Of a stretch of 64,000 nt of DNA, positions 33,551 to 42,261 are shown one piece after another. How positions within the stretch are numbered: position 1 is the first letter of the stretch; every line of letters starts with the position of its first letter. The DNA is taken from positions 1 through 64,000 of the forward strand of contig NZ_KQ040778.1 of NCBI RefSeq assembly GCF_000971975.1. Reading direction: 5' to 3'. This DNA comes from Paenibacillus algorifonticola. GTDB taxonomy: Bacteria; Bacillota; Bacilli; Paenibacillales; Paenibacillaceae. The position numbers were made by a program, and so were the translations under genes. The notes beneath the pieces were generated by a model. The model saw only the letters and a program-made list of their open reading frames with translations, ran no database searches and had not been told where the DNA came from.

Positions 33551-34537
33551 TTAATAAGTATTCATTCGCAGCCGCTTCATAAGCCGTTCATCGTTGAGCC
33601 AGCCCACGTAAGACCCTAAGGTTTTGTATTCCTTGTCCATTAATAAGACGCCTAGAAAAGGGTATTGCTTGCGATGCCTATAGCGAACATCGGACCAGCG
33701 CACCTCATAGCCCCATTCATGCTCGGTGACATCGGCGCAGGCAAACTTGGTTAAATAAAGGAAGGAGCGAATAGCGGGATCGCTTTTGGATCTGGCGGCC
33801 GCGGGATGATCGGAGCATTTGACCCGGTCAATCCAGCGGAGCGAGCCATTTCGCAAATCGCCAACTGCGAAGCTGCCATTCTTCATCAGCTTGATCACAT
33901 TCCAGATGCTGAGCGATACGGTCGGAATAAGCAAATAACCCTCTGCCGACAGATTTTCTTTATCCCAAGTGGGCAGCTTCCGCATAATCGAACGCTGTGC
34001 TAACGTTCGCCATATAAAATAAGCGGCTGTGAATAAATACAAAATCGGAAAAATGATGGTTGGACTAATTGTCTCACTTGCCCACAGCAGAATGGCAATA
34101 ATGTGAGTAAGGAAGATCACGGGGTCAAAAATGTGTATAATGTTCCATGAAATCCATTTTTCACTGAATGGCCGCATCGCTTGTGTGCCATATGCGTTAA
34201 ATAGATCGCTCAGCACATGGACGCATACTGCGAGCAGCACCCAGCCTCCAACATGAAGCCACGGCAGACTGCCCTGATAAAACAGCTCCAACAGTCCGGT
34301 AATAACGACTGTCCAAATGGCTATTGCAGGAATCGAGTGTGAAAGGCCGCGATGGTTGCGGATATAGCTGGCATTGCTCTTCAGCTTCAGCAGCGTATCG
34401 GCGTCAGGAGCTTGCGATCCAACAATGGTTCCAATCAAGACTGCCGTATGCAGCGTTTGATCAGCTGCAATAACGGGGTCAATGGTGGCAAGGCCTGCAA
34501 GGCCAATGCCTATAACTAAATGTGTACCTGTATCCAC
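33551..34537 (-). CDS. yfhP: YfhP-like membrane-bound metal-dependent hydrolase
   Basis: 328 residues, matching B. subtilis YfhP in length. The N-terminus DTGTHLVIGIGLAGLA, GSQAPDADTLLK and RNHRGLSHS carry the His/Asp metal ligands of the DUF457 membrane hydrolase family; several membrane helices follow, then a soluble C-terminal domain. The start is GTG 34537 with AGGAGG 7-8 bases upstream; a longer frame to 34564 has none. Substrate unknown; relatives may regulate cell-surface processes. Confidence 0.85.
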   Translation of the reverse strand: MDTGTHLVIGIGLAGLATIDPVIAADQTLHTAVLIGTIVGSQAPDADTLLKLKSNASYIRNHRGLSHSIPAIAIWTVVITGLLELFYQGSLPWLHVGGWVLLAVCVHVLSDLFNAYGTQAMRPFSEKWISWNIIHIFDPVIFLTHIIAILLWASETISPTIIFPILYLFTAAYFIWRTLAQRSIMRKLPTWDKENLSAEGYLLIPTVSLSIWNVIKLMKNGSFAVGDLRNGSLRWIDRVKCSDHPAAARSKSDPAIRSFLYLTKFACADVTEHEWGYEVRWSDVRYRHRKQYPFLGVLLMDKEYKTLGSYVGWLNDERLMKRLRMNTY

Positions 34538-34642
34538 AGCACAACCTCCTGTATCTTCATTCAATTGTCCGTATACGATAGTATCGACGACTGAACGCAG
34601 ATTTATGAAGGAGAGTAAAGGAAACGAAAAGGGGATGTAACG

Positions 34643-34933
34643 ATGTATATTTGCTTTGCTGAATATCGGATTAAAACAGAAAATAAAATCGAGTATTTAC
34701 ATTATATAGAGCAAATGAAAACAGCCAATCCCGCACTCCGTGTTTATGAGGGAACGGATCAGCCTGATTTATTTGTTGAGGTATGGCAGGCAGAAAGCGC
34801 GGAGGAGGCTGAGCAAATAAAAAAAGAACGCCTAAGTGAGCGTTCTTCTTGGTGCCAGATGGCCGATTGGGTGCCGGGCGGCTTAGCGAAGGTGCATGTG
34901 TGGACGTTTAAGCCAATCTCCGCTCCGTCATAA
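34643..34933 (+). CDS. Hypothetical dimeric alpha/beta-barrel-like protein
   Basis: 96 residues. The pattern beta (YICFAEYRIK), helix (NKIEYLHYIEQMKT), beta (ALRVYEGTDQPDLFVEVWQ), helix (AEEAEQIKKERL), beta (KVHVWTFKP) looks like a ferredoxin-like dimeric barrel as in antibiotic monooxygenase-type small proteins. ATG 34643 follows AAAGGGG. It is divergent from the yfhP-like gene. No catalytic residues could be assigned, so function remains unknown. Confidence 0.6.
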   Translation: MYICFAEYRIKTENKIEYLHYIEQMKTANPALRVYEGTDQPDLFVEVWQAESAEEAEQIKKERLSERSSWCQMADWVPGGLAKVHVWTFKPISAPS

Positions 34934-34969
34934 AAAAGCAAGAATGAGGCGGTTATTAGCAGCGCCGTG

Positions 34970-35515
34970 TTAAGATAAGTCGCGGCTCGTATTTAGCGGT
35001 GTGCTGTTTGTAATCATGCCGCCTTGGAATGGATACTCATAATTGATTGGACCATCAAAGGTGACATAGTCAAGATTAATGGAAAGAAGCAGGTAACGCA
35101 TGCCTGTTGTTGGATCACTAATAATAATGTGGTCGCGGCCTGCTGCCTCTACAATACCGCGGAACGTTTTGGCGTTCCACTCGCGGTTATTCTCATATGT
35201 CATGTAGAAGGTAGCCATTTTGCCGCGGTTAAGCCGTAAAATATTTTCTACGTATGATTCCTCTACGATTGGTACAGTAACCACATTGCCGCCTGAAGGT
35301 GTTACGAAGGAACCGCTAGGGACGTTAACCGGCATCGGCTGCATCGCTTGCATGCCCGCTACCTGCTGCATGGCAGGCATTTGGCCTCCCATCGCCGGCA
35401 TCGGCATCGGCTGCCCACCCATCGGCTGCCCGCCCATCGGATAAGGGTAAGGATAGCCGTAGCCTCCTGTGGTTGCAGGACTAACCGCTGTTTTGTAACC
35501 ATAACCGTTCGTCAT
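34970..35515 (-). CDS. gerQ: Spore coat protein GerQ
   Basis: 181 residues. A low-complexity N-terminal half rich in Tyr, Pro, Gly, Gln and Met (repeats of PMGGQ) precedes the conserved GerQ domain (about 100-170: ENILRLNRGKMATFYMTYE and GRDHIIISDPTTGMRYLL). In B. subtilis GerQ is cross-linked in the coat and is required for CwlJ localisation. Here it lies right after cwlJ (54 bp gap) on the same strand, an arrangement that matches this partnership. Confidence 0.93.
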   Translation of the reverse strand: MTNGYGYKTAVSPATTGGYGYPYPYPMGGQPMGGQPMPMPAMGGQMPAMQQVAGMQAMQPMPVNVPSGSFVTPSGGNVVTVPIVEESYVENILRLNRGKMATFYMTYENNREWNAKTFRGIVEAAGRDHIIISDPTTGMRYLLLSINLDYVTFDGPINYEYPFQGGMITNSTPLNTSRDLS

Positions 35516-35568
35516 GTAAATTTTCCTCGCTTTCTAATTGAAAAACTTGTGAAATAGACGCGTAGAAG

Positions 35569-35991
35569 CTAATACACACTTGGACAATTAGCCTGGGTAG
35601 GTACGAAGAAGCAGTGGGCTTTGAAGCGGCCGCTGTTCGATTGATTGTACCAGGTGCCAGGACAGCCAGCAGCCGGACGGAAAAACCACAGCGCATTCGA
35701 CGCCGGATGCTGCCGTTCCCCGCTAATGACGCGCTCGGCGAGCCGGACGTCACGATCGCGCGCTTTTTGATAGAAATATCCTTTCTGTGTCGCTTCAAAG
35801 CCGCCGGGCCTTTGAAACACCATCTGCGAGATGGAGCGAATATTTCTAAAATCGAGGCAGTTGCCCAGGACGCGGTTGACACCAACGTTTCCCACCATCA
35901 GCATGCCAAGCTCGCCGTCGCCTTCCGCTTCTGCGCGCATCAGTCTTGCCAGCATTTTCGTATCCTCTGCATTAGTCTTGATGACAGCCAC
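35569..35991 (-). CDS. cwlJ: Spore cortex-lytic hydrolase CwlJ
   Basis: 140 residues (B. subtilis CwlJ 142). Hydrolase_2/SleB-type domain: MLARLMRAEAEGDGELGMLMVGNV shortened core RAEAEGDGE contains the likely catalytic Glu; GNCLDFRNI and ALWFFRPAAGCPGTW are typical. It degrades spore cortex during Ca-DPA triggered germination. GTG 35991 with AAAGGAG 8 bp upstream is the start; the frame extends further without a ribosome site. There is no signal peptide, as expected for CwlJ. Followed by gerQ. Confidence 0.92.
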   Translation of the reverse strand: MAVIKTNAEDTKMLARLMRAEAEGDGELGMLMVGNVGVNRVLGNCLDFRNIRSISQMVFQRPGGFEATQKGYFYQKARDRDVRLAERVISGERQHPASNALWFFRPAAGCPGTWYNQSNSGRFKAHCFFVPTQANCPSVY

Positions 35992-36150
35992 AGGCAGGCT
36001 CCTTTCAGCCCTCAATGATGCTCCGCCGTATAATAGGCGGATGATCATGGGCGTTAAACTACATACTTAGTGTATTGTGAGCCCAGAGAAAGGGTTCCAA
36101 ATTTATTGTCACATTTTGAGTGGCAAATTGATGAACAATAAGCTTGAGCG

Positions 36151-36179
36151 TTGTCATAACGTGGTTTTTTCTGTATGAT
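36151..36179 (+). promoter_or_regulatory. Sigma-A promoter of ctaB
   Basis: TTGTCA (36151-36156) and TATGAT (36174-36179) with 17 bp spacing, 70 bp upstream of the ctaB start. Confidence 0.7.
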
Positions 36180-36249
36180 TAAGAACGATTGAACAATGAA
36201 ATGTATGGGCGCCACCTGCGCCGTGTCACATACCTGGGAGGCTCGCTTC

Positions 36250-37104
36250 GTGTTTAAAGACTTGATAGCATTGACAAAACCAGGGTTGCTCCGGCTCAAT
36301 ATGTTTGCAGCCGTTGGCGGCTTTTGGGTAGCTTCCAAATGGCAAATTGCCTGGTTTGATCTGCTTTGGATGCTGATTGGCTCCACGCTTACGATGGCAT
36401 CCGCTTGCGTCATTAATAATTATTGGGATCGTGAGCTGGATCAGAAGATGGAAAGAACGAAAGGACGCGCTTTGCCAACAGGCAGACTGAAGCCGATGTT
36501 TGTGCTTGGTTATGGCCTTGTGCTCGGCATCATAGGGGAATTGGTGCTGTTTTTGGCGGTCAACCCGCTTACAGGCTGGCTGGGGCTTTTGGGCTGGTTC
36601 GTATACATCGTTATTTATACGATTTGGTTGAAGCGCAGCTCCACATGGAGTACGTCGGTTGGTGGAATTTCTGGCGCGATGCCTCCGGTTATCGGTTATT
36701 GCGCAGTAACGAATGAAGTGGATGCAGGGGCTTGGCTCATGTTCGCTTTATTATTTTTGTGGCAGCCAGCTCATTTCTGGTCGCTTGGCATTAGACGCGT
36801 TGAGGAATACCGCACGGCAGGCTTCCCGCTACTTCCTGTTGTTAAAGGGATTAGACGGACCAAGCTGCAAATGATTCCTTATGTAGCGCTGCTTATACCT
36901 ACTTGCTATCTCATGTTCTATTATGGCTACACCGGATATGTCTTTCTAGTGCTATCTATTGCAGGCAGTGTACTGTGGGCGGTTCACACGATTCGCGGCT
37001 TGAAGGCGAAGGATACGGAAAAATGGGCGAAAACGAATTTTCTTATTTCGGTCAACTATCTAATGGTTGTATTTATCGTAATGATCGTTAATACGGTGAA
37101 ATAG
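36250..37104 (+). CDS. ctaB: Protoheme IX farnesyltransferase (heme O synthase)
   Basis: 284 residues with about nine membrane helices of the UbiA prenyltransferase superfamily. The first Asp-rich motif is NNYWDRELDQKMERT (N/D-x3-D) and the second YTIWLKRSSTWSTSVGGISGAMPPVIGYCA shortened core KRSSTWST; WQPAHFWSLGIRR is the CyoE/CtaB signature. It converts heme B to heme O for cytochrome oxidase. GTG 36250 with GGGAGG upstream is the start; 36196 has none. Followed 41 bp later by SCO1. Confidence 0.94.
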   Translation: MFKDLIALTKPGLLRLNMFAAVGGFWVASKWQIAWFDLLWMLIGSTLTMASACVINNYWDRELDQKMERTKGRALPTGRLKPMFVLGYGLVLGIIGELVLFLAVNPLTGWLGLLGWFVYIVIYTIWLKRSSTWSTSVGGISGAMPPVIGYCAVTNEVDAGAWLMFALLFLWQPAHFWSLGIRRVEEYRTAGFPLLPVVKGIRRTKLQMIPYVALLIPTCYLMFYYGYTGYVFLVLSIAGSVLWAVHTIRGLKAKDTEKWAKTNFLISVNYLMVVFIVMIVNTVK

Positions 37105-37145
37105 CGCGTCATTTCTGGACAAGTTTCATGGGGGGAATAGGGATC

Positions 37146-37766
37146 ATGGATTTTTTGAAAAAGCATAGCTTCAAAATTGCTGTGCTGGCACTTTGCCTGG
37201 GGATGGGCATTTATTTATTAATGACCAATGTATTTAAACCGGAAACGCCAATGCCGATTCTGCAAGAAGCGCCAGCCTTCGAGCTGACGGATTTGGACGG
37301 CAACAAAGTGACGAAGGAATCGACGAACGGCAAAGCAAGATTGGTTTATTTTTATTTTGCCAATTGCCCGGATGTATGTCCGCCAACGACGTTCCTGTTG
37401 TCGCAGGTGCAGGAAGGTTTGGAGAAGGAAGGCATACTTGGAACGGATGCCGAAATGATCTCGATTACGTTCGATCCCGAGCGTGATACAACGGAGGTTA
37501 TAAAGGCGTTCGCGGAGCGCAATTATGCCAAGCTAGATCAGGGCTGGCTGTTTTTGCGGGGGGATGATCCACAAGGAGCCATCAAGCTATCCCAGGATTT
37601 TGGCGCGAGCGTCATTAAGGACAAAGAAGGAACCGGCTTTACGCATATGAATGTGATTACTCTGGTAGACAAAGCAGGCCAAATTCGCAAGTGGATTGCT
37701 GCGAGCGATGAGGAATTGACGCCGGAAAGCATCGTTGCTGATATGAAGCGGCTTGCCAAGGAATAG
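37146..37766 (+). CDS. SCO1/SenC family copper chaperone
   Basis: 206 residues with one N-terminal membrane anchor (about 11-30) and an extracellular thioredoxin-fold domain. Copper ligands C74 and C78 in NCPDVCPP and H167 in FTHMN are all present, with FDPERDT between. It delivers copper to the Cu-A site of cytochrome oxidase. ATG 37146 follows GGGGAATAGGG. The co-directional ctaB upstream ties it to oxidase assembly. Confidence 0.92.
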   Translation: MDFLKKHSFKIAVLALCLGMGIYLLMTNVFKPETPMPILQEAPAFELTDLDGNKVTKESTNGKARLVYFYFANCPDVCPPTTFLLSQVQEGLEKEGILGTDAEMISITFDPERDTTEVIKAFAERNYAKLDQGWLFLRGDDPQGAIKLSQDFGASVIKDKEGTGFTHMNVITLVDKAGQIRKWIAASDEELTPESIVADMKRLAKE

Positions 37767-37768
37767 CG

Positions 37769-38713
37769 ATGGCTATCTTTTATCATATTTTATGGAGTAA
37801 CGTTGCGCCGCTTACATTGATGATAGCTATTGGCTTCTCAATGCAGCGGCTTTTTTCTTTGGACATCAAAACGTTGTCTAAGCTTAATTTTTATGTGTTT
37901 TCGCCGGCTGTCATTTTTCAATTGCTGCGTACGACGGAGCTTGAAACGGATCTGATCTGGAAGGTGCTGCTGTTTGTCGTTATTTTCATGCTGCTGCAAG
38001 CTCTAGTAGTAGAGGTCGTTGTGAAAATGCGAGGGCTGCAGGGAGGCATGCGCGGCTCCATGCGCAACAGCGTGCTGTTCTATAATAGTGCTAATTACGG
38101 CATACCGCTCAATCAGCTGGCGTTTGCTGGGAACCCAATGACGCTGGCGGTGCAGATATTGGTCATGACGACACAGTCCTTTTTGCCGAATACGTTCGGC
38201 ATTTACAGTGTGAACGCCCATAAGCTGTTCTGGCGCGATACGCTGAAGACGATTTTCTCCATGCCGATTATTTACGTCATTCCGCTTGCTTTTCTATTAA
38301 AAGGGCTAGATGTAGATTTGCCACAGCCGCTGCAAACGCCGATTGAATATTTGGCAAACGCATTTATTGGAACGGCGCTCATTACGCTCGGCGTCCAGCT
38401 GGGCAGCATGAAGTGGCGGTTTGACAAGCGTCTGCTTGGCAATGTACTGCTGTCGAATGGGCTTCGGCTGATCGGAGGCCCGCTGCTGGCAGCTCTAGCT
38501 ATTTGGTTGATCAGCGCCACAGGGCTATTCGTATTCGATAGGCTGACGACAGCGGCGCTTATCGTTTCGGCCTCGGTGCCTACTTCGCTTAGCAGTGTGC
38601 TGCTGGCGGTGGAATTCGACAACGAGCCGGAATTTGCTTCACAGGCGGTGTTTTTGTCAACGATGTTCAGCATTGTGACGGTATCGTTCGTTATTTTTAT
38701 ACTTCATATTTAA
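37769..38713 (+). CDS. AEC family transporter
   Basis: 314 residues, ten hydrophobic segments in two five-helix halves. The N-terminus NVAPLTLMIAIGFSMQRLF and LNFYVFSPAVIFQLL, plus SVLFYNSANYGIPLNQLAF in helix 4-5, identify the auxin efflux carrier (AEC) fold, which in bacteria carries organic acids or other solutes. Its ATG lies 2 bp after the SCO1 stop, so it is co-transcribed, but no functional tie to oxidase assembly is known. Ends overlap the convergent Toprim gene by 4 bp. Confidence 0.88.
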   Translation: MAIFYHILWSNVAPLTLMIAIGFSMQRLFSLDIKTLSKLNFYVFSPAVIFQLLRTTELETDLIWKVLLFVVIFMLLQALVVEVVVKMRGLQGGMRGSMRNSVLFYNSANYGIPLNQLAFAGNPMTLAVQILVMTTQSFLPNTFGIYSVNAHKLFWRDTLKTIFSMPIIYVIPLAFLLKGLDVDLPQPLQTPIEYLANAFIGTALITLGVQLGSMKWRFDKRLLGNVLLSNGLRLIGGPLLAALAIWLISATGLFVFDRLTTAALIVSASVPTSLSSVLLAVEFDNEPEFASQAVFLSTMFSIVTVSFVIFILHI

Positions 38714-39075
38714 TCTTGCGGGGTTACAGTGGGAGCGGGAGGAGGATACAGAATATGTTCCTCTAATCCCGCTTTTTCCAATTGGGCGATGACATATTCC
38801 TCGGGTGTATGCTCTACGCCTGAATAGCCGCGCCTCGTATAAATATGCTCTGCATCAGGGAACAAATCGCGCAGCATGCCTCGAATGCGTTTGCCCGAGG
38901 AATCATTGTCTGTGAAAATATAAACCTGCCCCTCGCCGATTTGCTTGCGCAGCTTCTCAAGCTGCTCTGTTCCGGGAGTGCCATATGTACAGTAGATCGG
39001 AATGCTTTCGTCAAGCACGCGCCTGACGCGGCTTTTATCATTTTTGCCTTCCACAATAATCGCAATGTCTATCAT
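38710..39075 (-). CDS. Small Toprim-domain protein
   Basis: 121 residues. Toprim motifs: IAIIVEGKNDKSR with the catalytic-type Glu, and VYIFTDNDSSGKRIRG with DxD. Such stand-alone Toprim proteins resemble RNase M5 and the YusF protein of B. subtilis and may bind or cleave nucleic acid. ATG 39075 with AAGGTGA upstream is preferred over GTG 39084. Convergent with the AEC gene. Exact role unknown. Confidence 0.8.
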   Translation of the reverse strand: MIDIAIIVEGKNDKSRVRRVLDESIPIYCTYGTPGTEQLEKLRKQIGEGQVYIFTDNDSSGKRIRGMLRDLFPDAEHIYTRRGYSGVEHTPEEYVIAQLEKAGLEEHILYPPPAPTVTPQD

Positions 39076-39138
39076 GCTGATCACCTTGTTTTTTTTACAT
39101 CCAGTGTACCAAATTACAAGGGGAAAAGCTTGTGGCGG

Positions 39139-40308
39139 TCATGATGAAAAATGGGTTCGCGTAACGAGCGGGCTGCGACGGTGGAAAGGGAGAATTGACA
39201 CAGCGAGCATCAGGACGAGAAAGGCGATATAATACGGCGACATATAGTCGCGCAGTTGACCAGCAAGCATTGGACCAAGGAAGGCTCCAATCGAATAGGC
39301 AATGGATAGAGCGGAAAAGGTGCGGCCGTAGCGAGCTCCTCCACTTAGCTCAATAAGCAATATCGAAATTGCGGGAATGACGATGCCTTTTGCCATGCCT
39401 ACAAGCAGCAGCATGACGGCAAAGGGCAGCGGCGAATCAGCGGCGATGCTGAAATAAATCAAAGCCAGCGCGAGCGCTCCCCATAAAGTACGGCGATAGG
39501 CGGAGAAGCGGTTGAGAAACAGCATGCTGAGCGTAATTAGTGCGCCGAGGCTGACTACGGAAAAAAGCAAGCCCGTCGTTAGCATGCCGGCGGTCGTTGT
39601 CGCCATGAGCGGCAGCTCGAAGGAAAGGATGCCCTGCGCGCAGCTGATGCCGACTGGCAATACATAAATCAGCCAAGATACGGACTTCGAATCGGCGGCT
39701 GCCGGGGCAGACAGCTTATGAGGCAACGTTCCGGCAGGAGTGGCAGGAACGGCTGCTTCTGCTGGGATGTCGCGGATGAAAAACAACGCGCATATCGCAG
39801 TAACGATTAAAATCCAGCCCAGCATATAAAACGCGGTGGTGAAGCCGATTTTTGCCACCATATAAGCGCCTGCTGCTGGTGAAATGACGGTTGCCAGCGT
39901 ATGAACGAGCCCGTTGCCAGCCATGAGCTTGCCCTGCTCGGTACGATCGCTCGTCATACGGGCAAGCAAGGCAAGGCATGCTGGCGAGAGGAAGGCGAGC
40001 ACGAAGCCGCTAATAGAGCGAAGGACAAGCAGCTGCCAAGGATTCGTCACTTGGGCTTGGAACAAGAGAATGACGCCTGCTCCAAGCAAGCTGAACACAA
40101 TAAACAGCCTGCTGCCAAAGCGGTCAACGCCATAGCCGGCAATAAGATTGCCAGGCAGATGGGTAATGGAATACATGCCCATCATCAGCCCAATGAACGA
40201 TGGCGCTGCGCCAAGCGAGATGGCGAAAGGCGTCAAAATCGGATATTGAGCATGCAGATCAAAAAATGCGACGAACAGAAAAAAATAGAGCCAGATGGCA
40301 GTTTTCAT
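39139..40308 (-). CDS. MFS transporter
   Basis: 389 residues, twelve hydrophobic segments. MMGMYSITHLPGNLIAGYGVDRFGSR is the MFS A-motif region between helices 2 and 3; LLVLRSISGFVLAFLSPA follows. A short linker of Ala/Pro/Thr separates the two halves. ATG 40308 has GGAGGTGA upstream. Probably a drug or metabolite exporter; substrate not evident. Divergent from the 40537 gene across a region with a palindrome at a promoter. Confidence 0.87.
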   Translation of the reverse strand: MKTAIWLYFFLFVAFFDLHAQYPILTPFAISLGAAPSFIGLMMGMYSITHLPGNLIAGYGVDRFGSRLFIVFSLLGAGVILLFQAQVTNPWQLLVLRSISGFVLAFLSPACLALLARMTSDRTEQGKLMAGNGLVHTLATVISPAAGAYMVAKIGFTTAFYMLGWILIVTAICALFFIRDIPAEAAVPATPAGTLPHKLSAPAAADSKSVSWLIYVLPVGISCAQGILSFELPLMATTTAGMLTTGLLFSVVSLGALITLSMLFLNRFSAYRRTLWGALALALIYFSIAADSPLPFAVMLLLVGMAKGIVIPAISILLIELSGGARYGRTFSALSIAYSIGAFLGPMLAGQLRDYMSPYYIAFLVLMLAVSILPFHRRSPLVTRTHFSS

Positions 40309-40456
40309 CAGGCTTCACCTCCAGATTGTAATCAGGCCTAGCAGGGAGCGCATGGATTGAAGCAACATCCGTTCCATTCATAGGCCATGCCCCTGAGCCA
40401 TATAATTTACTTGTACGCCAAGGTCGGACAGGATATGTCTGGATAAAGCAGGGTGC

Positions 40457-40491
40457 CCAGCGTTTACGCTGGATTACAGCTAGGGTATAAT
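40457..40491 (+). promoter_or_regulatory. Promoter with overlapping palindrome upstream of the 40537 gene
   Basis: TTTACG (40463-40468) and TATAAT (40486-40491) are 17 bp apart. CCAGCG-TTTA-CGCTGG (40457-40472) is a perfect 6-bp inverted repeat covering the -35, a possible operator. The rest of 40309-40536 shows nothing else. Confidence 0.55.
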
Positions 40492-40536
40492 GTTTGATAA
40501 TAGCAGTGTCTGCACGTTATAATAGGAGGGGTCAGG

Positions 40537-40998
40537 TTGGAGTTTCTGGATTTTACAAGTTATGATTGGAATACTTGGAGCGATTTTCTGAAGGAGCATT
40601 GGTTTGTGCTGGCTATTGCCCTTGTTGTGCTGCTGCTTATTATCCGCATTGTCAAAACCGTTGTAAAATGGGCTTTAGTCGCCGTTATTGTATTTGGCGT
40701 TATCGTCTACAGCGGATATACGATGGAGGATTTGAAGGCATTTGGCACGAAGCTGGAGGAAACAACGGGAAGCCTTAAGCAGGAAGCGATTTCGGCTATG
40801 ATCGGTGAAGCGAAGAACGCCAAGTTTACGACGAATGAAGACGGCTCCTATACCGTCTCGACAGATAGCGTAGCGCTGACCGGCGTGCCGGGAACGAATG
40901 AAGTTTCCGTATCTTACCGTGGAAATGACTTGTTTAAACTGCAAATTGACGAGACGATTCAATCGATTATTGATCAAGCCAAAAAAAACAAACCATAA
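40537..40998 (+). CDS. Membrane-anchored hypothetical protein
   Basis: 153 residues starting at TTG 40537 (AGGAGGGG 6 bases upstream). Two hydrophobic segments (about 25-42 and 48-66) precede a soluble domain of alternating strands (GSYTVSTDSVALTGVPGTNEVSVSY). No family recognised. It is 53 bp upstream of the transglutaminase-like gene and in the same direction, and the PBP gene follows, so it may belong to an envelope operon. Confidence 0.65.
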   Translation: MEFLDFTSYDWNTWSDFLKEHWFVLAIALVVLLLIIRIVKTVVKWALVAVIVFGVIVYSGYTMEDLKAFGTKLEETTGSLKQEAISAMIGEAKNAKFTTNEDGSYTVSTDSVALTGVPGTNEVSVSYRGNDLFKLQIDETIQSIIDQAKKNKP

Positions 40999-41051
40999 GC
41001 ACTTTTACTATAGATAACGTTTTTGAGCAATGAATGAGGGGGATTACGGGG

Positions 41052-42230
41052 ATGACGGAATGGATTCAGACAGGCGGTCAAAGTATGATGGAGCCTGTCA
41101 CAGCTGCCGTTCTCCTGGTGCTCCTTGTCTCGCTCATTCAGGGTTTGATTAGGGGCGCATCGGGATCGGCGAGGCGTCTTTTCTTTTTTGTGTGGGAAAG
41201 TATCGTAATTGTGGCTTGTCTTGTACTCGCTTCGCATTGGGCGGGAAAGCTTTCGCCAGTCGCAGCGGATATGCTGAGGAAGCATGTTATCGTCCCTAGC
41301 AGAGAGCTGGGTTCGATTGAGCAGGCCTGGTACACGTTGATAACGAGTATAAGGGATTTTGCGCTGCTGCGTTATGTGCTGCTGTTTCTGTTCATTTATT
41401 TGCTGCTGCGAGTAGCCGCCTCCGGGCTGAACCCGCTGCTTGAGCTGATATTTAGGCGAAGAGCTCACGTAGACGCAGACGGACGCCAGCAGGAGCGGCG
41501 GATGGCGCTTCCTAGGCAGCGGGCGGCAAGTCGCGTTTTTGGAGCCTTGTTAGGAGGCGTCCATGGAGCAGGCCGAGCCTTCATATTCATTGGTGTCCTG
41601 TTCGTGTATGTGTCTTTGCTTCCTAGCGGCATTGGAGCACAGATGATTAAGCAATCGCCATTGTATATGCAGGCTGCTGCGTTGCTGGAACCGGTGGCGG
41701 GCGATATGCTCGCTGGACGCGGGCCTGTTTTGGCCGAGGCGATGCAGGCGGAATTCCAAAATATTTTACAGCGAAAATATGAAGTCATCGATTATGCCAT
41801 TCCTGCAGACATTGAGCAGGCGGCGGCGCAGGTCGTCAAGGATGCAGCGACGGATGAGGCGAAGGCAAGGGCGCTATACGCGTGGCTAGGTACGCGAATT
41901 GCTTATGATTGGGATAAGGCCCGCAATTACGAGGAGCAGGGCATTTGGCAGGAGCAATCCCCGCAGAACACGTTTGATACGAGAAAAGGTGTTTGCATAG
42001 ATGTCGCGAGATTGTATGACATGATGGCGCGTGCTGTAGACGTCGAGGTACGGGTAGTAACGGGACTTGGCGCAGATGGGAAGGGCGGCTTTGGCCCCCA
42101 TGCGTGGAATGAAGTGCGAATAGATGGGAAATGGCTGCCGCTGGATGCAACTTGGGCTTCTTCAGGTGATTGGTTTAATTCGCCTGACTTTGAGCAGACG
42201 CATATTCGGGATAAGCAGCTAAGCATTTAA
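41052..42230 (+). CDS. Membrane protein with transglutaminase-like domain
   Basis: 392 residues from ATG 41052 (GAGGGGG 9 bases upstream). The N-terminal half has four or so membrane segments; the C-terminal half (about 250-390) is a transglutaminase-like papain-fold domain with the triad Cys in TRKGVCIDVARLYDMM, His in FGPHAWNEVRID and Asp in LPLDATW. Such domains act as peptidases or amidases outside the membrane, but the target is unknown. It lies immediately upstream of a class B PBP, suggesting a wall-related role (inference). Confidence 0.82.
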   Translation: MTEWIQTGGQSMMEPVTAAVLLVLLVSLIQGLIRGASGSARRLFFFVWESIVIVACLVLASHWAGKLSPVAADMLRKHVIVPSRELGSIEQAWYTLITSIRDFALLRYVLLFLFIYLLLRVAASGLNPLLELIFRRRAHVDADGRQQERRMALPRQRAASRVFGALLGGVHGAGRAFIFIGVLFVYVSLLPSGIGAQMIKQSPLYMQAAALLEPVAGDMLAGRGPVLAEAMQAEFQNILQRKYEVIDYAIPADIEQAAAQVVKDAATDEAKARALYAWLGTRIAYDWDKARNYEEQGIWQEQSPQNTFDTRKGVCIDVARLYDMMARAVDVEVRVVTGLGADGKGGFGPHAWNEVRIDGKWLPLDATWASSGDWFNSPDFEQTHIRDKQLSI

Positions 42231-42261
42231 TTCATATATTTAATTCATAATTGAGGTGAGC

